Below, piece after piece: positions 27,401 to 36,051 of a stretch of DNA of 64,000 nt. The notes under the pieces are model-generated. The model had not been told where the DNA came from, did not search any database, and saw nothing but the letters and a program-made list of their open reading frames with translations. Each line of letters begins with the position of its first letter. The stretch's first letter is position 1. Source of the DNA: an uncultured Muribaculum sp. (GTDB lineage: Bacteria > Bacteroidota > Bacteroidia > Bacteroidales > Muribaculaceae). The stretch covers positions 1 to 64,000 of the forward strand of contig CAJUMZ010000005.1 of NCBI GenBank assembly GCA_910587665.1, given 5' to 3'. The position numbers and the translations under genes were made by a program.

Positions 27401-27528
27401 CCTGGACCAAGTATCTCGGACCGACACCCGAATTTTCTTATGGCACATCGCCTCTATACCTTGGTGTTGACGCCGGTCTTACATCTCCTGGCAGGGAATT
27501 TTGCTTCGGCATTAAAATCAACCTCTAA
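24406..27528 (+). CDS. SusC-like outer-membrane protein, divergent plug
   Basis: The 1040-residue product has a signal peptide (about 1-25), a CarboxypepD_reg-like domain (about 28-105, GHVIDGATGGSLAGARITVL), a plug and a long barrel; the C-terminus (FCFGIKINL) is barrel-like. Much of the plug is recognisable (QPLYVVDGVIWG, ITVLKNGSAAYGAKGANGVI), but the usual RIRG segment is replaced by YSVYVDGLHSISLSS, and no EVVVTG-type TonB box is seen between the first domain and the plug. It therefore departs from the canonical SusC upstream. It is followed 12 bases later by a SusD gene. It may be a transporter of another size class or one with reduced TonB coupling. Confidence 0.9.
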   Translation: MINNILKQGVALLVAGIAAPIATHAMDIKIDGHVIDGATGGSLAGARITVLNGEGAAMSGDKGAFSIAVPGEHAILRIEIPGYELRYVPVSAKSDMTISLNPETAYGFSPVSPLTASPSVSVSDFPIEEITSDQSVSDLQGNLFAISRSGMPGSGYSVYVDGLHSISLSSQPLYVVDGVIWGEAPETVSVMDGYFSNPLSLIDPRDIAKITVLKNGSAAYGAKGANGVILIDTRRADDAATQIEAYAMLGVRTPGKKMPMMNAGQYRTYISDILKDRYENPALVGNLDIFNDDPSSPAYAMTHNNTDWQDLTTRTGMLMNYGINVRGGDDRALYAFSLGYAKSDGSIKETSFDRINVRFNSDITLWKGLTTRFDIAFAQATRKMRNDGIDGVSAPGYMSMIKSPLFHSNILTKDGGVTNKFADVDELGVGNPMSILDLGIGNNRNYRFNLNVLPRYVFNDKLAVSARVSYTFDKMKENSFLPDYGVEETNLYNNNGEIYAVSKNVVKSQMGRFTSFDLDARIEYNPLRDVDNDLAFTLGYRYMNDTYNFSYGEGHNTSSDYMNDLSNTSAALHFSHGLDSEWRNMAWYVTAAYSWRNRYFINADVAMETSSRFGKDAPGALRLGGVAWGVFPTVGASWVISNENWMKDLTWISMMRLSASYSIAGNDNVPIYANKTYFESNGLMDNAFGWVLSNVGNNRLKWESTSTLRGGIDISFFNGRWSLGADVYRSVTSDLLVRRILQDEAGLASCWINDGTMRNIGYNISTSVRALNMRDWKLDLGFSIGHYSNKVTKLDRKFTTDILGGQILTQEGSPLGLFYGYKTDGVFASATEASAANVGIMNPDGSVTPFGAGDMSFVDMTGEGIIDDADRVVIGDPNPDIFGNFNFRLQWKGLALSSMFTYVAGNDVYNALRANLESGSNVYNQTVAMVNRWVANNQVTDIPRATYGDPMGNARFSDRWIEDGSYLRWKSLELSYNIPLHSSFLQGITVSAAVHNLLTWTKYLGPTPEFSYGTSPLYLGVDAGLTSPGREFCFGIKINL

Positions 27529-27540
27529 ACAGCCGTTACA

Positions 27541-29229
27541 ATGAAAAAGATATTGAATTATATATTTATGGCGGGTGTCGCTATCGCTTGCATGACCTCG
27601 TGTAGCGATATGCTTGACACAAAGTCTGAAAGCTATGTGTTTGACAATGATCATAGCCTTGACTCTGCAAATGATTCCGTTTATTCCGTGATGGGAATCC
27701 TCACGCAGCTACAGAAACTTGGCGAACGCTATGTGGCATTCGGGGAGTTGCGTGGCGACCTTGTCTCGGTGCCTGTTACCGCACCGGTGGCATATCAGGC
27801 TTTGAGCAATTTCGACGCATGTGACGAAGAGGCGGAGTTCGGACCGAAACGTGACTTTTACAGCGTTATAAACAACTGCAATATAGCTCTTGCCCGTATG
27901 GATGTCTCTATTGCCGAGCATGGGGTGCAGGTGATGCTTCCGGAATATGCCGCCATACATGCCATACGTGACTGGACTTTCCTGCAGCTCGGTCTTATAT
28001 ATGGAGCGGCAAGTTATACCGAAGAACCGGTTCTTGACGCTGAAAGTGCCGAACGTGAGATCACTCCCGTCGGTCTTGATGAGCTGGTCGTCAAGCTTAT
28101 ATCCGACATTGAGCCATATGCGGCGGTTCGCACGCCTGATTATGGCAGCATTGACGGGCTTTCCTCGCGGTTGTTTTTCATCAAGCCGGCTCTGCTTCTT
28201 GCCGACCTGTATCTATATAACGGTAATTATGAGCAAGCGGCAGCGATGTACTATAAGGTGATAAAGGATGAAAGGTTTTGCGTGTCGTATGAAAATGCCA
28301 ACCTGTGGACCTCTTCTGTAAGAGGAGAAAGTGTCATAGCTCACAACAAGACTTACACTACAGAGGCTGCGGTATTGATCCCTTACGCCTCGGATGCAAA
28401 AAAATATCATCCCGACATGGTTAACCTTACATATAATGATAGTCCCGGCATGGTTCCTGCACGATGGTTTGTCAATGATATGAACGCCGCCCAGCATTTC
28501 CATATCGACCGCCTGGGTATCACAAACATATCGGGATATCTTGAGGGTGATCTGAGAGGCATGCTCATAAACAGGGACGGTATCACACAAGAGTCATCGT
28601 TCGGTGATGTCACTACAGGAATGTCGTCAAATGAATGTCTTGTTACAAAATGGATGCTTAACGGTACACTTTATCCCTCGGTGACAAATCCAGACAATCA
28701 CTTGATGGAAGATGGAGCAATACTTACCCGCTCGGTCGCACTCTACCGTATCCCCCACATATACCTTAGATATGCAGAGGCGGTGAATCGTGCCGGAAAA
28801 CCCTCGTTGGCATTCGCCGTGCTGAAATATGGTTTGCGTGGCGAGATTCTTGATGACGATACAAAGGTGAATCCTGATGAACTCTCCGACAAGGTTGAAT
28901 GGACTGACTTTTCAGATCCGATGTTTGATCAAAATTATGGTACTGCAATGCGCGGGCGAGGTTTGGGTATCGCTGTCGAGCAGGCTGTGTATGTTATTCC
29001 GGCTGATGCTTCCCGTGAGGAGACGGTCGAGTGGGTGGAAGAGCGTATACTTGAGGAAATGGCGGCGGAAACCTGCTTTGAAGGAAACAGATTCTTTGAC
29101 TTGATGCGTATATCCCGTCATCGCGGTAATCATCCGCAGTTTATGGCAAAGCAAATAGGGCGACGGTTTGATGACCCGGCGCAAATAGAGTCTAAACTAT
29201 CCGACATCAATAACTTATGGGTTAGGTAG
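27541..29229 (+). CDS. SusD-like lipoprotein, second copy
   Basis: The 562-residue product has a lipoprotein signal (ACMTSC, Cys about 21), then SDMLDTKSESYVF. SusD features include helical repeats around AIHAIRDWTFLQLGLIYG and the C-terminal AAETCFEGNRFFDLMRISRH. It is less like the first SusD than two members of a simple duplication would be, which fits a pair that handles a different ligand or conformer. It ends the two-SusCD block: a strong stem-loop follows 27 bases later. Confidence 0.92.
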   Translation: MKKILNYIFMAGVAIACMTSCSDMLDTKSESYVFDNDHSLDSANDSVYSVMGILTQLQKLGERYVAFGELRGDLVSVPVTAPVAYQALSNFDACDEEAEFGPKRDFYSVINNCNIALARMDVSIAEHGVQVMLPEYAAIHAIRDWTFLQLGLIYGAASYTEEPVLDAESAEREITPVGLDELVVKLISDIEPYAAVRTPDYGSIDGLSSRLFFIKPALLLADLYLYNGNYEQAAAMYYKVIKDERFCVSYENANLWTSSVRGESVIAHNKTYTTEAAVLIPYASDAKKYHPDMVNLTYNDSPGMVPARWFVNDMNAAQHFHIDRLGITNISGYLEGDLRGMLINRDGITQESSFGDVTTGMSSNECLVTKWMLNGTLYPSVTNPDNHLMEDGAILTRSVALYRIPHIYLRYAEAVNRAGKPSLAFAVLKYGLRGEILDDDTKVNPDELSDKVEWTDFSDPMFDQNYGTAMRGRGLGIAVEQAVYVIPADASREETVEWVEERILEEMAAETCFEGNRFFDLMRISRHRGNHPQFMAKQIGRRFDDPAQIESKLSDINNLWVR

Positions 29230-29255
29230 TAAATTTGCATAAATGCTTCATGAAG

Positions 29256-29297
29256 GAATGATTACGCCAAATTTTAAAAAAAATGGCGTAATCATTC
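29256..29297 (+). terminator. Terminator after the second SusD
   Basis: A perfect 14-base-pair stem, GAATGATTACGCCA (29256-29269) with TGGCGTAATCATTC (29284-29297), 14-base A-rich loop, followed by TTTAACATTTTG. Probably an intrinsic terminator or attenuator separating the highly expressed SusCD block from the downstream enzyme genes. Confidence 0.6.
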
Positions 29298-29386
29298 TTT
29301 AACATTTTGTCGGGAATGAAGAACTTTGCCATGTATCGGAACGCGCCGATGCCCTGAATCATAAATCTTAAATAAAACTATTAAGG

Positions 29387-31309
29387 ATGAAAAAATTTAC
29401 ACCAATCGTTGCTCTATGCTTCCTTGCCAATGCAGGAATGCCTGCTGTCGCCCAGGCGACTTTTGAGAAGAGTAATACCGATTTCTGGACCACTCACCGT
29501 ACAGCTGCCATGATGGCTGACTTTACCAACAATGACCGGCTTGACATTTTCTACGGCGGTCAGGGTAACAGCCGCTTTAATGATCCTGTCGGGTGGTTTT
29601 GGCAGATTCAGCAGAATTTCTGCCTCAACAATGGTGACGGCACTTTTTCAATCGACGGTTACGACTATGTTGAGCGTGAGTATGTCGACGAAGAGTCGGG
29701 TGAGACTAAGATAGCCTACGACCGTGTGTGGAGTAACCACGGGGTGATCGGTTCTACTTTCAACCAGTATGCCGCCATCGATTACAACAATGACGGACTG
29801 ATGGATCTTTTGTTGTTCGGGCGCAGCGAGTGGGACATATTTCTTACTGAAGAAGAAAAGAAGATGGATAAATATCTTCTCCTTTACAAGAATCTTGGAG
29901 AAGGGAAGTTTGAACTCGTGACCGAGGCTGCATTCCCTGCCATGAGACCTGACAACGACAGTAAGAATTTCTCTATAGCCGTAGGTGACTATGACAGGGA
30001 TGGATACGTGGATTTCGTGGTTTCGGCTACCGACTATGCAGCTGAGGACAACTATCCCGGTCGCACTGTGTCGCTTTACCGCAACCTTAACGGTACCGGT
30101 GCTTTCCAGGACATGAAGATTGCCGAGACCAAGGGTGGTGTATATACCAAGGAGGTTAAGGATGACGCAGGTGCCGTTGTGGTGGAGAAAAAATTACTTG
30201 AGGGTTATTTCCTTCCTATGAGCGGCAATGTTCATTTCGCTGACCTTAACAATGACGGATGGCTTGATATTGTAGCCGACGGATGGGCTGATGACAACTG
30301 GGATGGAATCCATCAGGCTGGTAATACCGCCAAGGTATATCTTAATCAGAATGGTGAGAAATTTGTAGATGTGACTCCCGATACTCCTGCATTTGTAAGC
30401 CTAAGGTCCTCCGGCTCAAGTATCGTCGATTTTGACAAAGACGGAAGTCTTGACTTTTTCCAGACCGGCTGGGGAGATAACGGATACAACTGGAATGCCT
30501 TCCTGTTCTATAATAATAACGATGGTGAGTCATTCTTTGATGAACCCCTTACATGTGACGCCCTGGGTCTTGACGGGACAGAGAATTGCCGCCAGATAAT
30601 CCGTGACTTTGACGGAGACGGATTTATGGATATTTACTATTCAGGTGCTGCCGGATGTCAGATTTATTACGGTAACCTTACCGGTTCGTTCACCAAGGGT
30701 GAGGGTCTTCCCTCTTATAGCGACGGCTATGCCGCAACAGGAGATATCAACAATAACGGTCTGACTGATATTTTCATGGTAGGATACTCTAATGACGGTC
30801 CTATTGCCCAGCTGCATCTCAATACCACAGCGACAGCAGAAGCTCCTGCGGCTCCTGAAAATGTAAAGGCTGAAATGAAGGAAGGCAAGCTCGTGATCAC
30901 TTGGGATTATGACACCGATACCGCCATTGAAAACTTCCTTGCCTACAATATCTATGTGAAGAATTCCGACGGGGCTGTATATTCGCTTGTTGCAGCCAAT
31001 CCTGAAACCGGTTTTGTAAAAGTTGGTTATGGCAGGACGGTGGCTCTCCGCCCGCAGGTTAAGGAATATTCAATATCAGTTCCTGAGGGTGACTACACCG
31101 TAGGTGTCCAGGCTATCAGCACTGCCAACGAGACATACAGTGAGTTTACCGTTGCATCGACCAAGGATTCGGGAATCACCGATGTCGAATTGGATAATGA
31201 CGTGACTCCGGTATATTATAATACTCAAGGTATACGGGTGAATAATCCGGAAGAAGGTCAGGTACTGATCAAGGTGCAAGGGACTAAAGCTTCAAAGGTT
31301 ATATTTTAA
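29387..31309 (+). CDS. FG-GAP/VCBS repeat surface protein with T9SS-like tail
   Basis: The 640-residue product has a signal peptide (about 1-24) and at least six FG-GAP/VCBS blades with calcium-type DxDxDG loops: DYNNDGLMDLLLFG, DYDRDGYVDFVVS, DLNNDGWLDIVADG, DFDKDGSLDFFQTG, DFDGDGFMDIYYSG and DINNNGLTDIFMVG. These fold into a beta-propeller, as in integrin heads and some lectins. A fibronectin type III-like domain follows (about 485-595, KLVITWDYDTD). The last 35 residues (YYNTQGIRVNNPEEG, ending KASKVIF) resemble a T9SS or Por-type C-terminal sorting tail. It is probably secreted or surface-held and could bind or present glycan. No catalytic motif is seen. It sits between two terminators. 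Confidence 0.75.
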   Translation: MKKFTPIVALCFLANAGMPAVAQATFEKSNTDFWTTHRTAAMMADFTNNDRLDIFYGGQGNSRFNDPVGWFWQIQQNFCLNNGDGTFSIDGYDYVEREYVDEESGETKIAYDRVWSNHGVIGSTFNQYAAIDYNNDGLMDLLLFGRSEWDIFLTEEEKKMDKYLLLYKNLGEGKFELVTEAAFPAMRPDNDSKNFSIAVGDYDRDGYVDFVVSATDYAAEDNYPGRTVSLYRNLNGTGAFQDMKIAETKGGVYTKEVKDDAGAVVVEKKLLEGYFLPMSGNVHFADLNNDGWLDIVADGWADDNWDGIHQAGNTAKVYLNQNGEKFVDVTPDTPAFVSLRSSGSSIVDFDKDGSLDFFQTGWGDNGYNWNAFLFYNNNDGESFFDEPLTCDALGLDGTENCRQIIRDFDGDGFMDIYYSGAAGCQIYYGNLTGSFTKGEGLPSYSDGYAATGDINNNGLTDIFMVGYSNDGPIAQLHLNTTATAEAPAAPENVKAEMKEGKLVITWDYDTDTAIENFLAYNIYVKNSDGAVYSLVAANPETGFVKVGYGRTVALRPQVKEYSISVPEGDYTVGVQAISTANETYSEFTVASTKDSGITDVELDNDVTPVYYNTQGIRVNNPEEGQVLIKVQGTKASKVIF

Positions 31310-31382
31310 AAGAGTTATAGATTAAGTTGTAGATTAAAATAGGTAGGTTCAGGTAAAAAAGATTGTTAGGTTTTTGTATTAT

Positions 31383-31419
31383 AATATGGGCTTCGCATCA
31401 GTTATGCGGGGCTCATATT
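31383..31419 (+). terminator. Terminator after the FG-GAP gene
   Basis: A 16-pair stem including three G-T pairs (AATATGGGCTTCGCAT, 31383-31398, with ATGCGGGGCTCATATT, 31404-31419) and a 5-base loop, followed by GTTTT. It would end the FG-GAP transcript before the downstream promoter. Confidence 0.6.
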
Positions 31420-31503
31420 GTTTTGAGGCATATTTTTGCAAAAACGGGGCTGCATGCCGCATTTGTTATATTAATTGGGGCGTTTTTTCAAATTTGCGCA
31501 GTG

Positions 31504-31511
31504 TATATTTG
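31504..31511 (+). promoter_or_regulatory. Promoter of the alpha-galactosidase-like genes
   Basis: TATATTTG is an exact match to the -7 consensus and lies 33 bases before ATG 31545. A clear TTTG is not found at the right distance upstream (only a run of T at 31483-31488), so it may be activator-dependent. Confidence 0.5.
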
Positions 31512-31544
31512 TTAAATTTGCATCAACATCATTACACGTTTGAC

Positions 31545-33560
31545 ATGGACAATTTATGTAAAAAAAGTATCGTTGCGTTTTTATTATCGTCATCAGCCGT
31601 TATGCCGGTGGCTGCAAAGGAGCGTATTTTTGATTTATATGGATGGCGGCTTATTGTCGAGGACACATCCGGACTTGTCAGCCTTTTTCATGGCGACAAT
31701 CCCGTACTTGAACGTAGCATGGCGCAATGGAGCGAAGGTATCGATACTTTGTCGCTTGGCGATTGTGTCGGTCATAAGGTCAAGATGTATGAGACCGAAG
31801 GAATGGCTGGGCGGCAGAGTACGGTTACGATCTCTTCCCGCAGGGGGAAGACCGATGTGTGTCAATATATCAACTTTTACCCCGACAAAGAATATGTCAC
31901 GACCGAGCTTGTATTGTCATCGCGCGGCAGGTTGTTTTCCGGATATATTGCGCCGGTGGCGATAACTGACGGTTACCGTGCGTTTAGCCGCCCGGGCAAC
32001 TATTCTGTGTTTGTCCCGTATGACAATGACGCCTGGGTGAGATACCGCAACACTCCATTTGGTGAAAATATGCCGGAAAGCTATGAGGTGACGGCACTTG
32101 TAAATGCCGACACGCGGGAAGGACTTGTCATTGGCTCAATCGAGCATGATACATGGAAGACCGGAATAAAAGTCGCCACCGACAATGAATGCAGGATTGA
32201 TACTTTGATTGCTTATGGTGGCATTGCCACGCCACTTACCCGCGATATCATCCCGCACGGTGCGGTCGTCGGCAACAAGGTTAAGTCTCCGCTGATATTG
32301 GTAGGGCGTTTTGCCGATTGGCGTGACGGCATGGAGGAGTTTGGTGACGCGTGTGCTATGGTGGCTCCGAAGATTGACTCACGCGGAGGGTGCCCCTTCG
32401 GATGGAACAGCTGGGGTAAATTACAGACAAAGATCTCTTATGACAAGGCTGTTGAGGTGTCTGATTTCATAGGAAGGGAGTTACAGCCTTCGTCATTCAG
32501 TAATGACGGGGCGGTCTATATAGGGCTTGACGCTTTCTGGGATTTCGGATTTAAGCCTGAGCAACATAGGCAGTTTGTAGGTCATTGTAAGAAAAACGGT
32601 CAGAAAGCCGGTATCTATTATTGTCCGTTTACCGACTGGGGTAAAAATCCCGATGCCGTGATAGCGGAGATGCCTGAATACAAATTCAAGGATGTATACC
32701 TGTATGGCGACGGTAAGATTTTGCAGTTTGACGGAGCATATGCCCTTGACCCGACCCATCCTGCCGTAAAGGCGCGAATCAAGCGTCAGTTGGAAGAGTT
32801 CATAAATTGGGGCTATGAATATGTTAAAATAGACTTTATGGCTCATGGTGCCTATGAGGCTGATTCCCACTTTGACAAAGATGTCACCACGGGTGTTCAG
32901 GCATATAACCGCGGAATGGCGTTTATCGACAGTGTCGCCGATGGTAAATTATGGATAAATCTTTCCATCGCGCCGCTATTTCCCGCCAACTATGCCCATA
33001 GCCGCCGTATCGGCTGCGATGCCTGGGCCGATATCAACAATACCGAATATACTCTCAACGCATTGACTTACGGCTGGTGGCTTGACCACGTATATCATTT
33101 TAATGATGCCGACCATATTGTGCTCGAAGGGGTGAGCGACGGCGAAAATAGGGCGCGCGTGACTTCTTCCGCGATAACCGGTGTCTATCTTCTCGGTGAT
33201 GACATGAGCAAGGAGGGTGACCCCGCCGTGAAAAATCGTATCAAGCGGAATATAACCAATCCGGAGATAAACCGTATGGCGCGTGAATGCAAGTCGTTCC
33301 GGCCTGTGGAACTTGGCCGTGGAGATAAGGCGGCTGATACATTCTGCCACATTGTCGGTGACAATATGTATGTCGCTGCTTTCAATTTTGACGAAAAGTC
33401 ACGGTCACGGACAATCCCTTTGCGGAGGCTCGGCTTGTCGGAAGGATGTGAATATGACTTTACCGAGCTATGGTCAGGAGACCGGTCGAAAGTTTACGGG
33501 AATCTTGATTTTGAAATTCCGGCAAAGGATGTGAAAGTATTCAAGATACAATTAAAATAA
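31545..33560 (+). CDS. Clan GH-D alpha-galactosidase-like glycoside hydrolase
   Basis: The 671-residue product has a signal peptide (about 1-22), an N-terminal beta-sandwich and a (beta/alpha)8 barrel of the melibiase type. FGWNSWGKLQTKISY (about 285) opens the barrel; YVKIDFMAHG (about 425-434) carries the candidate nucleophile Asp, and RRIGCDAWAD (about 485) the candidate acid/base Asp, where GH36 enzymes usually have SDN. I chose ATG 31545: it begins MDNLCKKSIVAFLLSSSAV, a signal peptide, and lies downstream of a promoter, while the 57-residue extension does not look like protein. It is a paralogue of the next gene. It probably hydrolyses terminal alpha-galactose or a related sugar; the exact family (GH27, GH36 or other) is not certain. 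Confidence 0.75.
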   Translation: MDNLCKKSIVAFLLSSSAVMPVAAKERIFDLYGWRLIVEDTSGLVSLFHGDNPVLERSMAQWSEGIDTLSLGDCVGHKVKMYETEGMAGRQSTVTISSRRGKTDVCQYINFYPDKEYVTTELVLSSRGRLFSGYIAPVAITDGYRAFSRPGNYSVFVPYDNDAWVRYRNTPFGENMPESYEVTALVNADTREGLVIGSIEHDTWKTGIKVATDNECRIDTLIAYGGIATPLTRDIIPHGAVVGNKVKSPLILVGRFADWRDGMEEFGDACAMVAPKIDSRGGCPFGWNSWGKLQTKISYDKAVEVSDFIGRELQPSSFSNDGAVYIGLDAFWDFGFKPEQHRQFVGHCKKNGQKAGIYYCPFTDWGKNPDAVIAEMPEYKFKDVYLYGDGKILQFDGAYALDPTHPAVKARIKRQLEEFINWGYEYVKIDFMAHGAYEADSHFDKDVTTGVQAYNRGMAFIDSVADGKLWINLSIAPLFPANYAHSRRIGCDAWADINNTEYTLNALTYGWWLDHVYHFNDADHIVLEGVSDGENRARVTSSAITGVYLLGDDMSKEGDPAVKNRIKRNITNPEINRMARECKSFRPVELGRGDKAADTFCHIVGDNMYVAAFNFDEKSRSRTIPLRRLGLSEGCEYDFTELWSGDRSKVYGNLDFEIPAKDVKVFKIQLK

Positions 33561-33572
33561 TACCGCATAATT

Positions 33573-36035
33573 ATGAATAAGCCTTTTGTCGCATATCTTT
33601 TATATGCTCTTATTGCCACGTCGGGTGTGAGTGCCGCCGATTTTAAGGCAACGGAAGGGAACTGGATGATAGAAGTATCCGAATCGACCAATAAATTGTC
33701 GCTTAGCTATAACGGGACCAAGGTATTTAACGGGGCGTATGCTTCGGCAGTCTACAATTATGTGGGTGATGCTTACGATTATACCATATCGTCTCTTGAC
33801 CCGGCTCAGATGCCTGAGATAAATGTTGTCGATGTCTCCGACTGCTTTGGCGACGGCAAGGTATATGAATTGAATTATTCTTTCGGCGATGTGACCATGA
33901 CCCACAGTCTTGGCTTTTATGAGTCGTTGCCCTACATGATCGTATGGGTAAGCCTTCATGGTGCCGGCGGGAAAGCGTTGCAGTCAGGATCGTTGACAGC
34001 GTTGGCGATTGATGAGCCCTCTACGCCCCTCAATGGAGCTTCAAACAGGATGGTGTGGGTGCCTTTTGATAATGACGGTCACCTGAAATACGAAATCGCA
34101 AAGCTCACTGAAGGTGAAGAAGTCGTGTCTCATGAAGTGGGATACGTATTTGACGGCGAGTCGCGCCGTGGCCTTATCGCCGGGTCGGTGGACCATGACA
34201 CATGGAAAAGCGGCGTCACCATTGCGGGGGCATCAGGATATCGGCTTGATAAATTTGAGTGTATGTCCGGATTGACCAACTTTTTTACACGCGACATGCT
34301 TCCCCATGGCAAGGTGAGTGGTAACAGTGTGGCTTCAGCTCGCTTTTTCGTGGGACTGTATGATGATTGGCGCGAAGGATTGAATGACTATGGCGACGCA
34401 AATACCAAGGTTATGCCTAAGGCTCCTTGGGAAGGAGGCAATCCGATCGGATGGAGTTCATGGGGCGTACAACAGAACTATATCAATTATCAGGGAGTGC
34501 TGGAATCAGCTCAATTTATAAAGGATAACCTTTATGATCTCGGCTTCCATGACAATGAGGGCAAGTCGGTGATCAGTCTTGATGCCTTTGCCACAGACAA
34601 TATCCCGTCAAATAAAATCTATTCACTTGGCACAAAAGTGTTCAGTGACGGTACATACAGAGACGGTCAGGAAACAAAGCAGGGCACCAATCAGACTCTC
34701 GGCATGTATTGCGGCCCCTTTGTCGCATGGCAATGGGCTCTTGACAGCAAAGTCCAGGGCACAGGGCTAAACGGCGCCCCTGATTATACTTATCGCGATA
34801 TCGCGCTTAAAGTCAATGGAAAGCCATATGTAGTGGCATCAAACGGAGGATGTGCGGTAGACCCCACACATCCGGGAGTGAAGGCAAATATTGAATTTTT
34901 CATGAAGCAATTTGCCACCAATGGGACAAAATATATTAAAGTCGACTTCCTCAACAATGGAATAATTGAAGGCGACAGCTGGTATGACCCTGAGATAACC
35001 ACCGGAGTGCAGGCCTATAATTACGGTATGAAACTCTTATATGATGAGGCTGTGAAGTATGGGATGTATATTGTCGAGTCCATATCACCGATCTTCCCTT
35101 ACGGGTATGCTCACGGGCGGCGCACCTGCTGCGACCGTTTCAGCCAGATAGGAGAGACGGAATATGTAATGAACTCCATTTCTTACGGATGGTGGACCGA
35201 CCGTTTATACACTGTCAATGATCCTGACCAGCTGGTGATGTGTAAGGGCGGTTACGGTGCCCGTGAGACCATTGGCGAAAATCGGGCAAGGGCTACTTCG
35301 GGAATGGCTACCGGAGCATTCATTTTCGGTGACAATTTTAGTGACAAGGTTACCTATACCGACGATAACGGCCATAAGAAAGGTGACGTTGTAGGCTATC
35401 CCGAGGAATCCAGGACTCGCGCCTTGACCATAATGGGAAATGCCGACATTAATGACTATGTGCGTAACAATACTGGATCTTTTATGCCGGTTGACGGACA
35501 TAAGCCTTCAAGCGCCCAAAGCGCTGAGAGTATTTTCATGAAGCGTGCGGGAAGCCGGTTGTATGTTGCCATATTCAATTACAAGAGTCTGTTTGCGTCG
35601 ACAGGGACCCTTGACTTTAGCCGTCTTGGCATATCACCGGATGAGAAAATATCGGAAATAAAGGAACTTTGGAGCGGAGAGACAGTCATTCCTGCCGGTG
35701 ATGCAATAGATTATAGCATTCCTGCAAAGGATGTCAAGGTTTTCCGGTTCACCTTTGACGGAGATGATTCTGGCATAGTGGAAGTAGTTGAGTCAGTAGC
35801 GCAGCCGGCTTCGGTCATCCGTACCGGTTACGGGCAATTTTTAGTGGAGAGCCCGCAAAAATCACTTGCGGGAATCAAGGCATACGACATCTCCGGTGTA
35901 TGTGTCAGGTATGTATCATGTCCGGATGAGCATAATGCCACAATGGATCTTTCGGAAATTCAGGAAGGATTATATATCCTTGTCATCGAATTTTCTGACG
36001 ATACACGTCAGATATCAAAGATAATAAATCAGTAA
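33573..36035 (+). CDS. Clan GH-D alpha-galactosidase-like hydrolase with sorting tail
   Basis: A paralogue of the preceding gene, 12 bases downstream. The 820-residue product has a signal peptide (about 1-21), an N-terminal beta domain, and a barrel starting IGWSSWGVQQNY (about 292). YIKVDFLNNG (about 455-464) carries the candidate nucleophile Asp, and the acid/base region reads RRTCCDRFSQIGETEY. Shared segments with the first gene include DHDTWKSG and the TRDMLPHGKV type of turn. The last 75 residues, which the neighbour lacks, resemble a T9SS type A sorting domain (IKAYDISGVCVRYVS, then LYILVIEFSDD). The two paralogues may therefore act at different places, one periplasmic and one exported. 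Substrate is inferred to be alpha-galactose-containing. Confidence 0.75.
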   Translation: MNKPFVAYLLYALIATSGVSAADFKATEGNWMIEVSESTNKLSLSYNGTKVFNGAYASAVYNYVGDAYDYTISSLDPAQMPEINVVDVSDCFGDGKVYELNYSFGDVTMTHSLGFYESLPYMIVWVSLHGAGGKALQSGSLTALAIDEPSTPLNGASNRMVWVPFDNDGHLKYEIAKLTEGEEVVSHEVGYVFDGESRRGLIAGSVDHDTWKSGVTIAGASGYRLDKFECMSGLTNFFTRDMLPHGKVSGNSVASARFFVGLYDDWREGLNDYGDANTKVMPKAPWEGGNPIGWSSWGVQQNYINYQGVLESAQFIKDNLYDLGFHDNEGKSVISLDAFATDNIPSNKIYSLGTKVFSDGTYRDGQETKQGTNQTLGMYCGPFVAWQWALDSKVQGTGLNGAPDYTYRDIALKVNGKPYVVASNGGCAVDPTHPGVKANIEFFMKQFATNGTKYIKVDFLNNGIIEGDSWYDPEITTGVQAYNYGMKLLYDEAVKYGMYIVESISPIFPYGYAHGRRTCCDRFSQIGETEYVMNSISYGWWTDRLYTVNDPDQLVMCKGGYGARETIGENRARATSGMATGAFIFGDNFSDKVTYTDDNGHKKGDVVGYPEESRTRALTIMGNADINDYVRNNTGSFMPVDGHKPSSAQSAESIFMKRAGSRLYVAIFNYKSLFASTGTLDFSRLGISPDEKISEIKELWSGETVIPAGDAIDYSIPAKDVKVFRFTFDGDDSGIVEVVESVAQPASVIRTGYGQFLVESPQKSLAGIKAYDISGVCVRYVSCPDEHNATMDLSEIQEGLYILVIEFSDDTRQISKIINQ

Positions 36036-36051
36036 ATACAATATTTTTTAC

